Positions 33,409 through 44,000 of a DNA stretch of 64,000 nucleotides are shown piece after piece. The position numbers and the translations under genes are program-made. Source of the DNA: Phytophthora sp. 'mugwort' (Eukaryota > Oomycota > Peronosporomycetes > Peronosporales > Peronosporaceae); contig JAUCEF010000006.1 of NCBI GenBank assembly GCA_033558025.1, positions 1,736,001 to 1,800,000 on the forward strand. Direction: 5' to 3'. Position 1 is the stretch's first letter, and each line of letters begins with the position of its first letter. A model generated the notes under the pieces. That model was not told the DNA's origin and did not search any database. It saw nothing but the letters and a program-made list of their open reading frames with translations.

Positions 33409-34172
33409 GCCAAGGACGCGGGAAAACTCCATAGCTTAAGGGGGCCAGTCCATAGCGATGGTCCAAATCCACACATACATGGGGTCAGTCCACACCCTCC
33501 GGGAAAAATCCACAGCATCCAAATCAAATCCATAGGAGCTGGAGGAGCTCCACCGGATGCGGAGTTTCTATCAACGTTCCATTTTAGCCAACCATTGCAC
33601 AACGTGACACCCCAAGGCGACCAGCACCCAACACCACATAGGCGCTGGTCTGTTGGTGGAAGTCGGCAACGGGGGGGGGGCGTTTGTCCGCAGGCAGGTC
33701 GTGTGATTACGCGATACTCACTCTATCGGACTTCAGACTGTTTGCTAACACCATTTGTAGGCGGAGCTGTAGCTACTTCTGCAGATACACCCAGATAGAC
33801 GAAACGAATCGGCGTGATACCGCTAATTGACTTCATTTGCGCTTTCCTCCGCAAGTATTTGCTCGCATTCGTATGCATGGGTTGCACATACTCCCGCTCA
33901 CTAACTCGTCGTTTTGGTGGAGCTGTAGCTATTCTTCTACGACTGCACCTCAACACACTGGCCCTTTCGGTAAGTATATTGAAGATTCCTGGTTTTGCAA
34001 CTTTATATCGCTAATGAACCTTCATGTGCACATAGCAATGGGAAAGTCACTACCTTGGGCATCGCTACATCGGCAGATAACTGAGATTGAAAACCAGCGA
34101 ATCATTCATTGAAAACATGAAACATGCCAATCAACACAACGTGACAGTGAGCAACACCGCCAAATGCACGGT
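33409..34172. other. non-coding sequence with short internal repeats
   Basis: 33420-33535 holds several TCCACA/TCCATAG-type motifs at irregular spacing. Two diverged direct copies of GGNGGAGCTGTAGCTA occur near 33760 and 33917. A G-run of ten lies near 33672. No gene recognised. Confidence 0.4.
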
Positions 34173-35873
34173 TGGCAGTAGTTCTACAAAATGCATCGAA
34201 TGCGGCATCAGATGCTGTCATGTGCATCACCGGTGTGCGCGGAAACGTACATAGCGCCCATGAAGTGTCAAAGGCGGGTTGAAGTTTTGAGCTGCGAGGA
34301 AAACAACATGGCCAACATCTACGAGATTGGGATGCACGAAGTCATCGCAGCAGATCCCCCGTCAGGAAAGCTGACACATGAGCAGAAGTTGTTGACCCGC
34401 CAGCTAGCTGCAAATGCGCGATATCCGACAAGACACCTGTGGATAAAGTTCCGCTTCTGGATAAGGTTCAGAATTTTGTGACGCACTTTCGAAAGCCCAA
34501 ATTGAACAACACCGATGACTTGGATGTATTGGAGAAAATCGTGAAAGACACAGCTTTTCGTGAGGAGGTGGAAGATACCGATGCATTTTCATTCCCCGTG
34601 CAGCGCTGGAGCAAATGGGAATGTTACTATGGGAGAAGGAACTGATGCAAGTTCTTTTACTGTTGGGTTTACAACCAAAGCGCTGCTTCGGAATGTAATC
34701 GTGACCCCCTTATAGATTCACTTTGATGCAACTTACAAGCTCAATCAAGTGGAGTATCCTACGTTTGTTTGTGGGATTTCGGACCATGCGCGGTCATTCC
34801 ACCTTGTAGCACTTTCGTTATGTCGCAGTAAGAGGAACGACACTACACCGCGGCCCTGATTGCGTTGCGAGCTATATACGCTCGTGTCGTTGAGAAACCA
34901 ATGCAAGTCCACTTCCTTCTCGGCGACGCTGTCGATGCTCAGTGCAACAATGGCAACAGTATTTGACGATTGCGATCTCGAAATTTTTATGTGCTTTTAC
35001 CATGTAATCGCAAAAGTTCACGAAAGAACAAGCTCAATTCTTCCGGGAAAGCGTAGTCTAGTAGTAGCGGATGTGTTTGATATGCATTACGCGACGACGG
35101 GCCCAGCATTTCAAGCCACGAAGAATGCGGCGGTACGCCGCTGGTTGGCAGATCCAGACCCAGATGATTTCGGAAAGTACTTTTTGAAGCAGTGGTTGAA
35201 GGGAAAGTTTGTCAAGTGGCAATGCTTTCGTACGCCAATTGCCTGGGTCACAACCAACAATCCAGTGGAAACATTTAATGCCAAGCTGAAAAACACGTAC
35301 ACGCTTCCCACTCGGCTCCTCATGGGAGCGTTGCTAGGTCAGTTGCAGCTGTGTTGTCGCATGGAGAGTATTGATACAACTATTTTCCAAGCGAAACCAA
35401 CCGCTAGCGACAGACTACGAAGAAGAGCAAAGCGCTACGACGACAAAGCCTGTTTGTGAGACGCCATCACTGGATGGATTCGACAAGTTTGTGCTGGTTT
35501 TATCGAAGGCAACACCCCGCATTATGTCCGACCTAAAAGGAAAGCTGTGGAGGTTGTTGAAGTTGCTGTGCAGCTTGGAGCAAACGTCGCTCGAATGGAA
35601 CGTGACGAGCAGCCAGACGAAAGCTGGTCAGTTGATGTGACGAACCGCACCTGTTCGTACAAATACTTCTTTCACAAAGGCAGTTGTGTCCATATTTTGT
35701 TTGCCTCGTACGTTCGCTTCGGAACCGATAAGCCAGGAAGGCGAAAGCTGTTTAATCGCAGTCGGAGAAACAAGCGGAAGACATTGCAGGATCAGATCGC
35801 GGAAGCAGTAGCAACGAATGAAACCAAGCAAGGACGACCCATCCTGAATGGACCTGCGTTAGCATACGTGTAG
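34173..35873 (+). pseudogene. Mutator-like (MULE) transposase with SWIM finger
   Basis: Pieces in order are an N-terminal zinc-binding-like region with VEVLSCEENNMANIYEIGMH near 34290 and TKALLRNVIVTPL near 34675. The catalytic core follows with HFDATYKLNQVEYP (first Asp, about 34722), HFLLGDAVDAQ (second acidic residue, about 34910) and CFYHVIAKVHERTS near 34993. Then come WQCFRTPIAWVTTNNPVETFNA (third acidic residue, about 35270) and a C-terminal SWIM finger with WSVDVTNRTCSYKYFFHKGSCVH near 35625-35690. The open frame 35547-35873 ends with TAG. At least four frame changes and a TAG in the early part show decay. It faces the SET pseudogene, tail to tail. Confidence 0.8.
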
Positions 35874-35996
35874 CAAGGTTTGGCAGTGAAAACTGAGTTG
35901 GAGACCACAAATTCTTGAATGCATGCATCATTTTCTCTCGTTTTGCTTTAGAGTATGTTTGTCAATGTCCAGGCTGCCTCCTCATTGCACCACATA

Positions 35997-37654
35997 TCAC
36001 CTACTGCGCGCTGTTAAGCGTTTACTCGTCCTGCGTGTCATGGTGCGCTTCTTGGATATGCAGGCATCCGCCCCGCATCTACACTCAAACGAAAGATCCA
36101 TTCCATAGAAGACCGTCAGTTCTTCATTGGCGTGTAGCGCTCTCGGCGTCACAACAGCTACGTGCACTTGCGCTCGATATTTCATATCACGGAACAGACA
36201 GTTGGGCTCACATCTGTGGTTTAAAAATCGCATCATGTTTCCTGCACGTCGGGGCTCGATGTAGACGTACTCGCGGCGGCGCGACAACGTTGACAGCATC
36301 ATCGAGTATCCGCTGTTTAATCTGAGCGGTCCACTTTTCTTCTGATCACCCTTCGGCTTTGGGTATGGTTGTAGCTCTCCTGCATACTCCGCAATGATCG
36401 CACCGATCTCCACAGGGCCCATCGGTGCGGACCCCAATACCAGCAACGGGCAATTCGTACATTTCCAAAGCAGGATGCTCGGCTAAGGAGTTACTAAAAT
36501 TGACTCCGAAGTTGCAATTATTGACAGCGCAGAAGACATCAGTCTTCGAGTTAAGGCAACCGTCTGAGAAGCAGTCGTCGACACACTCGCATGGATCTAC
36601 TTCCCCGTCGTTCTTGAACACGACATGATGCGGGTTCAATAACCCACAAACGCACAGTACATCACTTGGCCATTTTGGTGCATGCGATTCCTCATGCTCC
36701 GGATCTCGTGGCTGGGCATTCCACTCACATCAACCACACCCTTGCTTTGGCACGGGATATATCCAGCTGTAACGGGATCACTTTGCAATGGAATCGTCGC
36801 CTCCTTAGATGCATCTGCGCTGCTGTTGCTTAGCAACTTGCTACTCTCCATCACAGGTTCCTGAATGTGCTGCTTGCTGGATACATTACTGTCAACACGT
36901 CGAGCAGACAACGCGGCTTGAACGTGAGGTAACTTCAAAAAGTCACGCAAAAAGCGGGACTGAGGAGTGTTGACATGCCATACAGTCTTGGTGTCGTATG
37001 TTGGTTTGCACAGCCGTAGATGACATTTATTTCTCGAACGCTTCGCCCAACCGCCTCCTTTCTTCGTGTTTGCTCTGTGATACTTTTTTCAGCGCTGGTT
37101 CGTCCTAGGTATCTTTCCCAGTCATTCAGGTTGGCCTCCAGCGTCATTGTCAGATGTGCTGCACAATTTGGGTCAGGGACCACACTTGATGCAGGGACGA
37201 CGTCTTCATTCCTAACGCCAAAGCCCGCTGGCTTTTCAATCTCACAGACGAGCTCTGCCTGCGGCTGAACGCCAGTCGCTTCTTCACGGGTGCGTGCTTC
37301 ACCACTTGAAATTAATTCAGCAATCGGTGTTTCAGATATAGCCCGCAGCGCTCGAGTAAGCTCGTTGGCTTGTCGATTTTTGCTTTTCTCCAACGCGAAT
37401 GTCCTTAACTTGCGCCACTTTTCGTCCGGATCCTTCTCTCCAGTCGCCATCCGCTTTCGAATCCACCCTTGATTTGGTAGCATCTCTCCAGTGTCGAATG
37501 GCAACGATTCAGCAGAGGCAGGGTTCACTTCGAGGATGACAGCATTACGGAGCCCACGAGCATCTCCACAAACGTGTTGCAACGAATAATATTCCACAAT
37601 ATCCCCTGCACGGATAGTTGAAGGCTCTAAATCTGAACGGGAAAGCCCAACCAT
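35997..37654 (-). pseudogene. SET-domain histone methyltransferase-like gene, frameshifted
   Basis: ATG at 37654 opens 239 codons, with GDIVEYYSLQHVCGDARGLR near the start, a Lys/Arg-rich middle and a disordered section. The frame then changes near 36980 to SRFLRDFLKLPHV, and near 36640 to an AWS/pre-SET-like Cys cluster (CECVDDCFSDGC, CNFGVNF). It changes again near 36415 to the SET core: IGAIIAEYAGEL, NMMRFLNHRCEPNC (NHxCxPN motif), LHANEELTVFYG, and a post-SET CRCGADAC. The catalytic motifs themselves look intact. The first change could be a small intron; the other two are one-base shifts. Upstream exons may extend to about 38130. It lies tail to tail with the MULE gene, inside a pair of inverted repeats. 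Confidence 0.7.
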
Positions 37655-38468
37655 CTCTCGTAAGCTGCTACTTCGACCTGTTCGCAGCCAAACTGCATGA
37701 GCGTTTAGTCAAACAACCGCGCAAGAACATATTAACACCATCCTACTGACCTTGGTGACCAGAACGTCGGCAGATTTTGCTGCTGACAATGGTTCAGTAG
37801 GCAGCTTCAGTAAGCCTTACGTCGGTTAGCACAAGCGTCAATGAAGCATTGCAAAGACATCCGCAGAACCAACCTGGGGTCCAAGCCGAGCGTGATGGAC
37901 CTCGGTCTTCTTCTCCAGCGGCTTCTGCTGCTGACTGCTCCAGCTCCACCGCAAACGCGATACCAACAGGTTTATTAGAAAGTGCAGCAGCAATCACCCG
38001 ATGGCCAACTTACCTGCCTGAGGAATGAAGCAGCAGAGACAATACGCTGACGCTGCAGACGCTGCAGTTCAACCACCTAACGGGGAAGTTGACTTGAATG
38101 GCTCCAGCTTCGCTAGAAATTGGTATGAGGTCGCCTTGCTCGGTGAAATAGGTTTGAATAGTACCATACGCAACTTACACGCCTGCGGAAACCAGCTAAT
38201 CGCTCGTCCTTCCTTCGCCGCTGCTGAAGGCGTCCTGACCCCACCTGCTGCGTCGCTTTCTTATGTGCGGAAAAATAGTGACAAGAATGTGTACCTAAAA
38301 TATGGTACGTCAGCTTTGGTTCGCTGAGCAGTCCAAGCGCTGGGCGAGTCTAGCTGTCGTCGCTGTTGCGTACTGTGGATGCTGTCCTGTGGATTAACCC
38401 TCAAAAAGCTGTGGATTTTTCCTATTTCCTCTGGGAGAGCCCCTATACAAGCGTGCGGTTTTAGCACC
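37655..38468. other. possible 5' exons of the SET gene and repeat-border sequence
   Basis: Minus-strand open pieces (37997-37794) carry no known motif. TGTGGATTT-type motifs occur near 38390-38420, as at 33.5 kb. No firm gene. Confidence 0.3.
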
Positions 38469-38715
38469 GCGACAGATTAGATCACCCACCTCTATATTAA
38501 CTTTAAGTATAATGTAACCTAATGAATGTAGCAAGTATTTACACAAGTACAACAGATGTATAGGGGCCCTCCCATGTACGTCGCAATCGTGCTCGTTTGC
38601 ACGTATAGCCAGTTCTGGGCAATAGCACGAACAGCATATCTAAACAGCAGATTCTAGCAATAAAAATTAACTGAGTTACAGCCACGACGTGGGTGGGTGA
38701 TCTAGTCTGTCGCGG
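38469..38715. repeat. 247-bp element with 24-bp inverted ends (MITE-like), right copy of the long inverted repeat
   Basis: CCGCGACAGATTAGATCACC at 38469 is repeated in reverse complement at 38691-38715 with one difference over 24 bases. The right 145 bp also match 33263-33408 in inverse orientation. The element includes TAAGTATAATGTAAC (38506-38520), identical to the end of the LINE at 19.5 kb. No flanking duplication is evident. Confidence 0.65.
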
Positions 38716-39586
38716 AGTGTACATGTATTCATTAGGATAATCGCGTCGATGTGCCCACGGGAACGCACAGATGTCTTCAGTCACGCCGTTGCGATGAATC
38801 GAATGCAATATACCTATATGTAGGCGTGGACTATCAGAAAATAATCAAACGGACACGGTCTGCCAGGGACGGCGTGACTCACACCGGGATGATCGTTCCA
38901 ACGTCTGCTGCGATAATGAGCAGGCGCCACGTACGCCCTCGTCATCGGGGCTTATGTTGAACCTGGCACGCGAGGATACTGTAGTTTACGTCCAATTTAC
39001 CTGCCACCGTGGCGGTGCCACGTGCCTCCTGATCTCATGTATTTTATATTATATTACATGTACGTACATTTGCACTCGACAGCCACTGTGCGTACATATA
39101 TAATACCTGTAGGTAACCTACACAACCTCCTCAGTGAGTAAGGAGTCCCCACCAAATCATTTCGTCCCTCGTGCAGCCATCCCGAAACCTAAAAAACTGA
39201 CTTTACATACATGGACCGTCAAAAAGCAAACCCAAAACCACGTGACCTCATTCCTGAATTTGCCCAGTGAGTCACAAGTCGCCCAGGTGTCTGGTCACCT
39301 TTCCTCTCTTCCTCTCCGTTTTCCCGCTATCCGCTCTTCCAGCCCGTTCTTTTCCTTCCACGACACGCCGCTCCATTCACGTCTCCGTCGTCGCCTCCCT
39401 TCGCTCCTTCCGCGGCCAAAGAGACGCCTCCTCAGTCCGTTCAGCAGCTCAAGGGGATGCTGAAGGACTGCCCGCAGCACCAGTGGATCAACCAGCGCTC
39501 GCACGAAACCCGCACGGCTTTTTGGCAATCGGAATAAGCCATTTCATTGCGTAAAACTACCTTTAAACTTAACGGCCGGGTCCGTC
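38716..39586. other. intergenic region upstream of the F-box/LRR gene
   Basis: Marks the switch from transposon island to host-gene block. It includes GTGGCGGTGCCAC-type palindromes near 39008 and an AT-rich stretch near 39040-39110. A pyrimidine-rich stretch (39290-39420) may be the F-box gene promoter or leader. An open frame ending TAA at 39535-39537 (reads QLKGMLKDCPQHQW) lacks a start codon here. It could be the last exon of an unrecognised small gene. Confidence 0.4.
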
Positions 39587-40735
39587 ATGGCGAGCGCAGC
39601 GTCCCACGGCTTCGAGGCCCTCCCCAGCGAGAGTCTGCGTCATGTGCTGGATTTCCTGAGCATCCGAGAGCAGTTCACGCTGCTGAGCAGCAGCAAGGAG
39701 CTGCTAGGTCGAGAGCCTCTGGCTCCTGTGGTGGTGTCCTATTGCGGACAGTGCGAGGCGTGCGAGGACAAGACAGAGCATCTCTGCAGCCAGAAGTTCA
39801 AGCATGAGACCCAGAACTTCTGGACGGCGGTGCTCAAGCACTCGACGCCCACGGGGCTTACGGAGCTGAGACTCGCCAGTTGTGATGACTTCGACGCTTC
39901 GGTGCTGACAAGTGCCGGTGCCGATGAGGCGCTGAAGCCGTTGAAGGTGCTGGAGCTCAACAGGTGTACGACCATAAACTCGGAAGCTCTGGGGCTTCTT
40001 GCCGACATGTGTAGCAATCTGAGAGAGCTCAGGCTCAGGGACATGGCCGTGGACCATGCAGCGCTCAAAAAGCTGCTGACGAAGAACGCGGCGTCGCTGT
40101 GTGTCGTGGATCTGCTTGGATGTCACACGGTGAAGGGTGAACATGTCCGTGAGATCGCACAGTGCACGCAGCTCCGGGATCTCAGTTTATGGGGATGCCA
40201 CAACGTGGACAATGCCTCGATTGTTCACGTCGTGCAGCATTGTTCCCAGCTCGAGAGACTGAACTTGCGTTATGCGCACAAGGTGGACGATAAGGTCGTA
40301 GCGGCAATTGCCGCGCACCTGCCACAGCTCAAGGACCTGAATCTGCGCTATTGCTACAAAGTGTCGGACAAGGGCGTCAAGTCGCTATGTGAATCCGTAC
40401 GGGGGCTTCGCTCACTGAACCTGTCGCAGTGTTCGCGTCTCACTGATGCCGCCATCATGCAGGTGGCTGTGTCGATGACCCGCCTCAAGGAGCTTCGTCT
40501 CTGGGGCTGTACGAAGCTCACGTCGGACGCGGTCTTCTTCATCTCGGAAGGGCTCCCTGAGCTGACTCTTCTGGATCTGCGTAGTCGCGACGAGCTCGAG
40601 GCCGTCATTGGGGGACCGACGGCTCTCAAGTTCCTTATCCAGACTTACCGCAATAAACTGGCGAGATGGGAGCAAGCTCAAGACGAACAAGCCGGCGTGT
40701 TCAAGCGTCATACGATGGTTGCGGCAGCCGCGTGA
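39587..40735 (+). CDS. F-box and leucine-rich repeat protein (FBXL-like)
   Basis: Single-exon gene of 382 codons with ATG at 39587. Residues about 10-45 (LPSESLRHVLDFLSIREQ..LLSSSKELLG) form an F-box, which binds SKP1 in SCF ubiquitin ligases. From about residue 95 to 340 run cysteine-containing leucine-rich repeats with units such as LRDLSLWGCHNVDNASI, LERLNLRYAHKVDD, LKDLNLRYCYKVSDKGV and LKELRLWGCTKLTSDAV, which would bind a substrate. Between them is a Cys-rich insert (CGQCEACEDKTEHLC) that could bind zinc. Codon use and length look normal and no damage is seen. It converges with the deubiquitinase gene, whose stop is at 41028, about 290 bp away. The substrate cannot be told from sequence. 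Confidence 0.88.
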   Translation: MASAASHGFEALPSESLRHVLDFLSIREQFTLLSSSKELLGREPLAPVVVSYCGQCEACEDKTEHLCSQKFKHETQNFWTAVLKHSTPTGLTELRLASCDDFDASVLTSAGADEALKPLKVLELNRCTTINSEALGLLADMCSNLRELRLRDMAVDHAALKKLLTKNAASLCVVDLLGCHTVKGEHVREIAQCTQLRDLSLWGCHNVDNASIVHVVQHCSQLERLNLRYAHKVDDKVVAAIAAHLPQLKDLNLRYCYKVSDKGVKSLCESVRGLRSLNLSQCSRLTDAAIMQVAVSMTRLKELRLWGCTKLTSDAVFFISEGLPELTLLDLRSRDELEAVIGGPTALKFLIQTYRNKLARWEQAQDEQAGVFKRHTMVAAAA

Positions 40736-41027
40736 AAGGCCCGAATTCTTGTCGTTCTGCCTTGAGAATGTCCAGGCGGCGCTCTTCTCTGCCATTTAGT
40801 TGCGTGCTTTTCTATTTCTTCTAGCTTGGATGTCGCTACTTCGGAGCTGCTCGCAGCGTCCGTAGTTTTCTTTTCTTTTTTTGTTCATGGCCTGGCTGCG
40901 CCATACATATTCATAACACACGAGAGAGCGACAACGAAAACTAACGCACATACTTCGAAATACTTGTTGCTCTCTTGATCTTGCCCTGTGATGTATTGAC
41001 AAAGCAGGATGAATACGCACGGTTTTA
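40736..41027. other. convergent intergenic spacer
   Basis: Holds the 3' ends of the F-box/LRR and deubiquitinase genes; a T-rich block near 40870-40880 is present. No other feature. Confidence 0.5.
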
Positions 41028-41029
41028 TT
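41024..41029 (-). promoter_or_regulatory. poly(A) signal overlapping the deubiquitinase stop codon
   Basis: On the minus strand AATAAA overlaps the TAA stop of the last exon. The context reads TGCTAATAAAACC. Confidence 0.45.
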
Positions 41030-44000
41030 AGCAGAGTTCATCCAACACTGCACGCAGATGCAACGGTAGCGAGTGGCGCAGCACTAGTAGTGTGTGTAAA
41101 TCATCGGCATGGAGAGCACTGGAAGTCGCTGCTACGGATTCACGCAGGAACGTCGCGTTTTCTTGTTCCACCTGCAGAAAGAAATACACAAGTTAAGTAA
41201 GGAGGCAACTCCATAACATAAAGACAAACCAGACGTACCTTCTTCAGAAGAATCTTGGTCACCATGCTGGTCGAGAGCACAGCCGAATCCTCCATGGAAG
41301 GACCGGCTTCACCCTTGCTCTCTTCTTCCTCGATCTGTCGGTGTTGGTTGTGCTTCGCTGCTGACATGGATAGCGCCATTGCCTTGGCCAGCAGCATGGC
41401 CTCCTCGTCGTCGGAGCTCACGGCTTCCGTGAGGCCCACGTCTTGGTCTGTATCGCCCGCATTTAGAGGCACTGGGTCGTACGATAGCTTTTTGTACAGC
41501 AGCAGATAAACCGTGTCCGACACGGTACTAGACACGAGTCTGTTGATTTCCTTCCAGTCCGAACGCTCGACCTTCGTGTCATTAAACTTGATCCACGGAG
41601 ACAGCGGCGAGTCTTGGAGGTGCAGCTGGCGTGTGCTCTCATGACTCTCCCGACAAAAGCTGTAGTAATGGCCTGAATTCGCTGTAAGTCCAGAGTGCAC
41701 AAGCACACCATACAAACCATAGTGACGTGACTGATTCTTTTTCTTCTCGCGACCCGATTCCCCGTTCGAAGAGTCATATACTGCAAGCTCTTCCTCCTCA
41801 GTCAATGACGGTAGTGTCAACAACGCCGGGAAGCGAACGTCATGCAAGCATTTGCACGCCTTCTGCTGAGTCCAATCGTAGGACATCCTCTTGAGCGTAA
41901 TAATCAGGTGCTCCGGTGGCTCAAAAATCACAGTGTGCGTCCGCGACTCTGTTTTCTTCTGACACACGCTACAGGAGAGCGCATTATCGCCTCCCAGCGT
42001 GCGAGTAGCGACGAAACGTGACAACATCGACTCAATATCGTGACGCCACACCCGCTCCGAGAAAACAAGCTGACCGTCTTGCCACTCAGTACTGTAGTCC
42101 TTCTTAAACGCAACATGCACGTAAGAATCCTTGATAAGTTTCCACTTGCCACCAATCACAACAGGAGTCGAACTCGCTGCTGCTGCATTGCTCGAAGCTC
42201 CGCCACTTGATGGCGTTACGACGGAGACAGTGGGCTTGGAAACACTACTAGACGCACCCTCCGCACCGCTCCACCATCCATCCATTTCCGTGCCTGTCTC
42301 GTTGAGCGTCAACTCGAATGGATAGCTGGATGGTAAGAAATCGTTCATACTCGCGCCCACACCACCAGCCATTGGGTTTTCAATCCTCCACGCACCAACA
42401 ATCGTGCGGTTCTTCTTGTCATCTGCCTGCAGACGTTTTGACGTGTACAAAAATCCACTCATCGATCCAGTTAGCTGAGCATGCAACACGATGCCAAAGT
42501 TGCCCTCCACTGTGCGAGCTTCTTCAAGCTCCTCCACGACCGAGAGGCTGAGGAAGCGCCCAAATGCTGGCAACGGGGAGCTCGTGATCTCGTATTCACC
42601 ATTAAGTGGGCTTTCTAGCGGTTTAACGATGTCTTTTACCTCGCATTTCGAGTAGCAAATATGAATGGCAACGCCACTAGTGCCTTGATTCAAGTTAGCT
42701 TCCATGCCGAGAGGTGTGTGTTGAATTTTGGTGAACCCAGTGGGAAGATTATCAGGTTGAGCCCCTGAAGTCCACATCAAAGCAAGGTCCATCAAGCTCT
42801 TGCCGGATGCATTCTCACTGCCCGCCCGCCGGAAGCAAATGAAAACGGGCACTCCCGACGTGCCGTCATTCAAGTTGGCGGAATGTCCGGCAGGTGTTGT
42901 TTGGATACAATTATAGTGCTCAGGAATCGCATCAATCTCCCCGTAGATCACGCAAATGTCAGTAACATATCCGTCTGCGGGTGCCTCCTCACGCTTTACT
43001 GCCAGGTATAGCGTGTGAGGTGACGCAGTCTGAGCCAATATGTTTCCTGATCGACCTGAGCATGTTTCCCGAACAACTTGGACGCCTTCAGGCACACGCT
43101 CATCACCACGTAACACAACGATATTCGAGATCGGCCATTTGATCTTCAACTTTCTCGAGGTCTGCACACCCTGAATCGCAATGGGCTTCCCTCTACCATC
43201 ACCAATAGTGCCGTTGATCGTATATAACCTCGCTGGTTCTCCTTGCGATGACATGTCAGTAGAAGTATCTGAAGCACCACTAATCGCACGGGGTGCAAGT
43301 CGCAATTCCACATCAAAAAGTTGTGCACTTGGCACCTTTGCATTCTTCCAATAACCCGACATTCGATAAACTTTTGGAGTAGCGGTGTTGCTCGCACTCG
43401 CAGCCAATGACGGGTCTGCAGGCACAACAGAATCCACACTTGATGTAGTCCCTTCCGTAATTGAATCTGACCATGTTGAAACGCGTGTTGCAACGCATAA
43501 CAGCTCCCCCTTATCATCCAATGAACCCCTCAAAAGTAGCGCATCAGGAATTGGCTCGGACACCGAGCGCATGCGCACTGCCTTCCGACCGCGATCCGTT
43601 TCTTCACTTCCCATCCAGCCTCCCTTTATCTGAGTGACGACGTCCGCAGAAGAGCTCTCAGCTGGGAGTAGTTCAATGACCTCATAGTCATTATACTTCG
43701 GAACTTGGCGGGGTGCACGGAATACATCAATTGCAAAAATGGGATTACCATGGCCACGACGGACCATAAGTTGTGCTGGTGCAAATGGCTCGACATCTGG
43801 AGAAGCCTCTATCAGAGGAGCTGGAGAAAACGGACTTCCAATTGACTGCCAGCCTTGACCTTCGTATGTGGGCACATCATTACCTTCGACCAGCTTTAGG
43901 TCTGTCAGGCAAGGTTCGTTACCCCCCACCTTCAGCGCTAGATACTGCTTCACCGCATCATCGTGGCTTATATTGAGTAAGTGATCCACCATCCGATAAC

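Noticed and set aside
33255..38722. Target-site duplication for a MULE composite
   Set aside because: The 8-11 bp on either side of the inverted repeats do not match convincingly.
39134..39554. Two overlapping plus-strand open frames upstream of the F-box/LRR gene
   Set aside because: No ATG at the start of the longer frame, pyrimidine-rich low-complexity composition, and no recognisable domain; more likely leader or promoter sequence.
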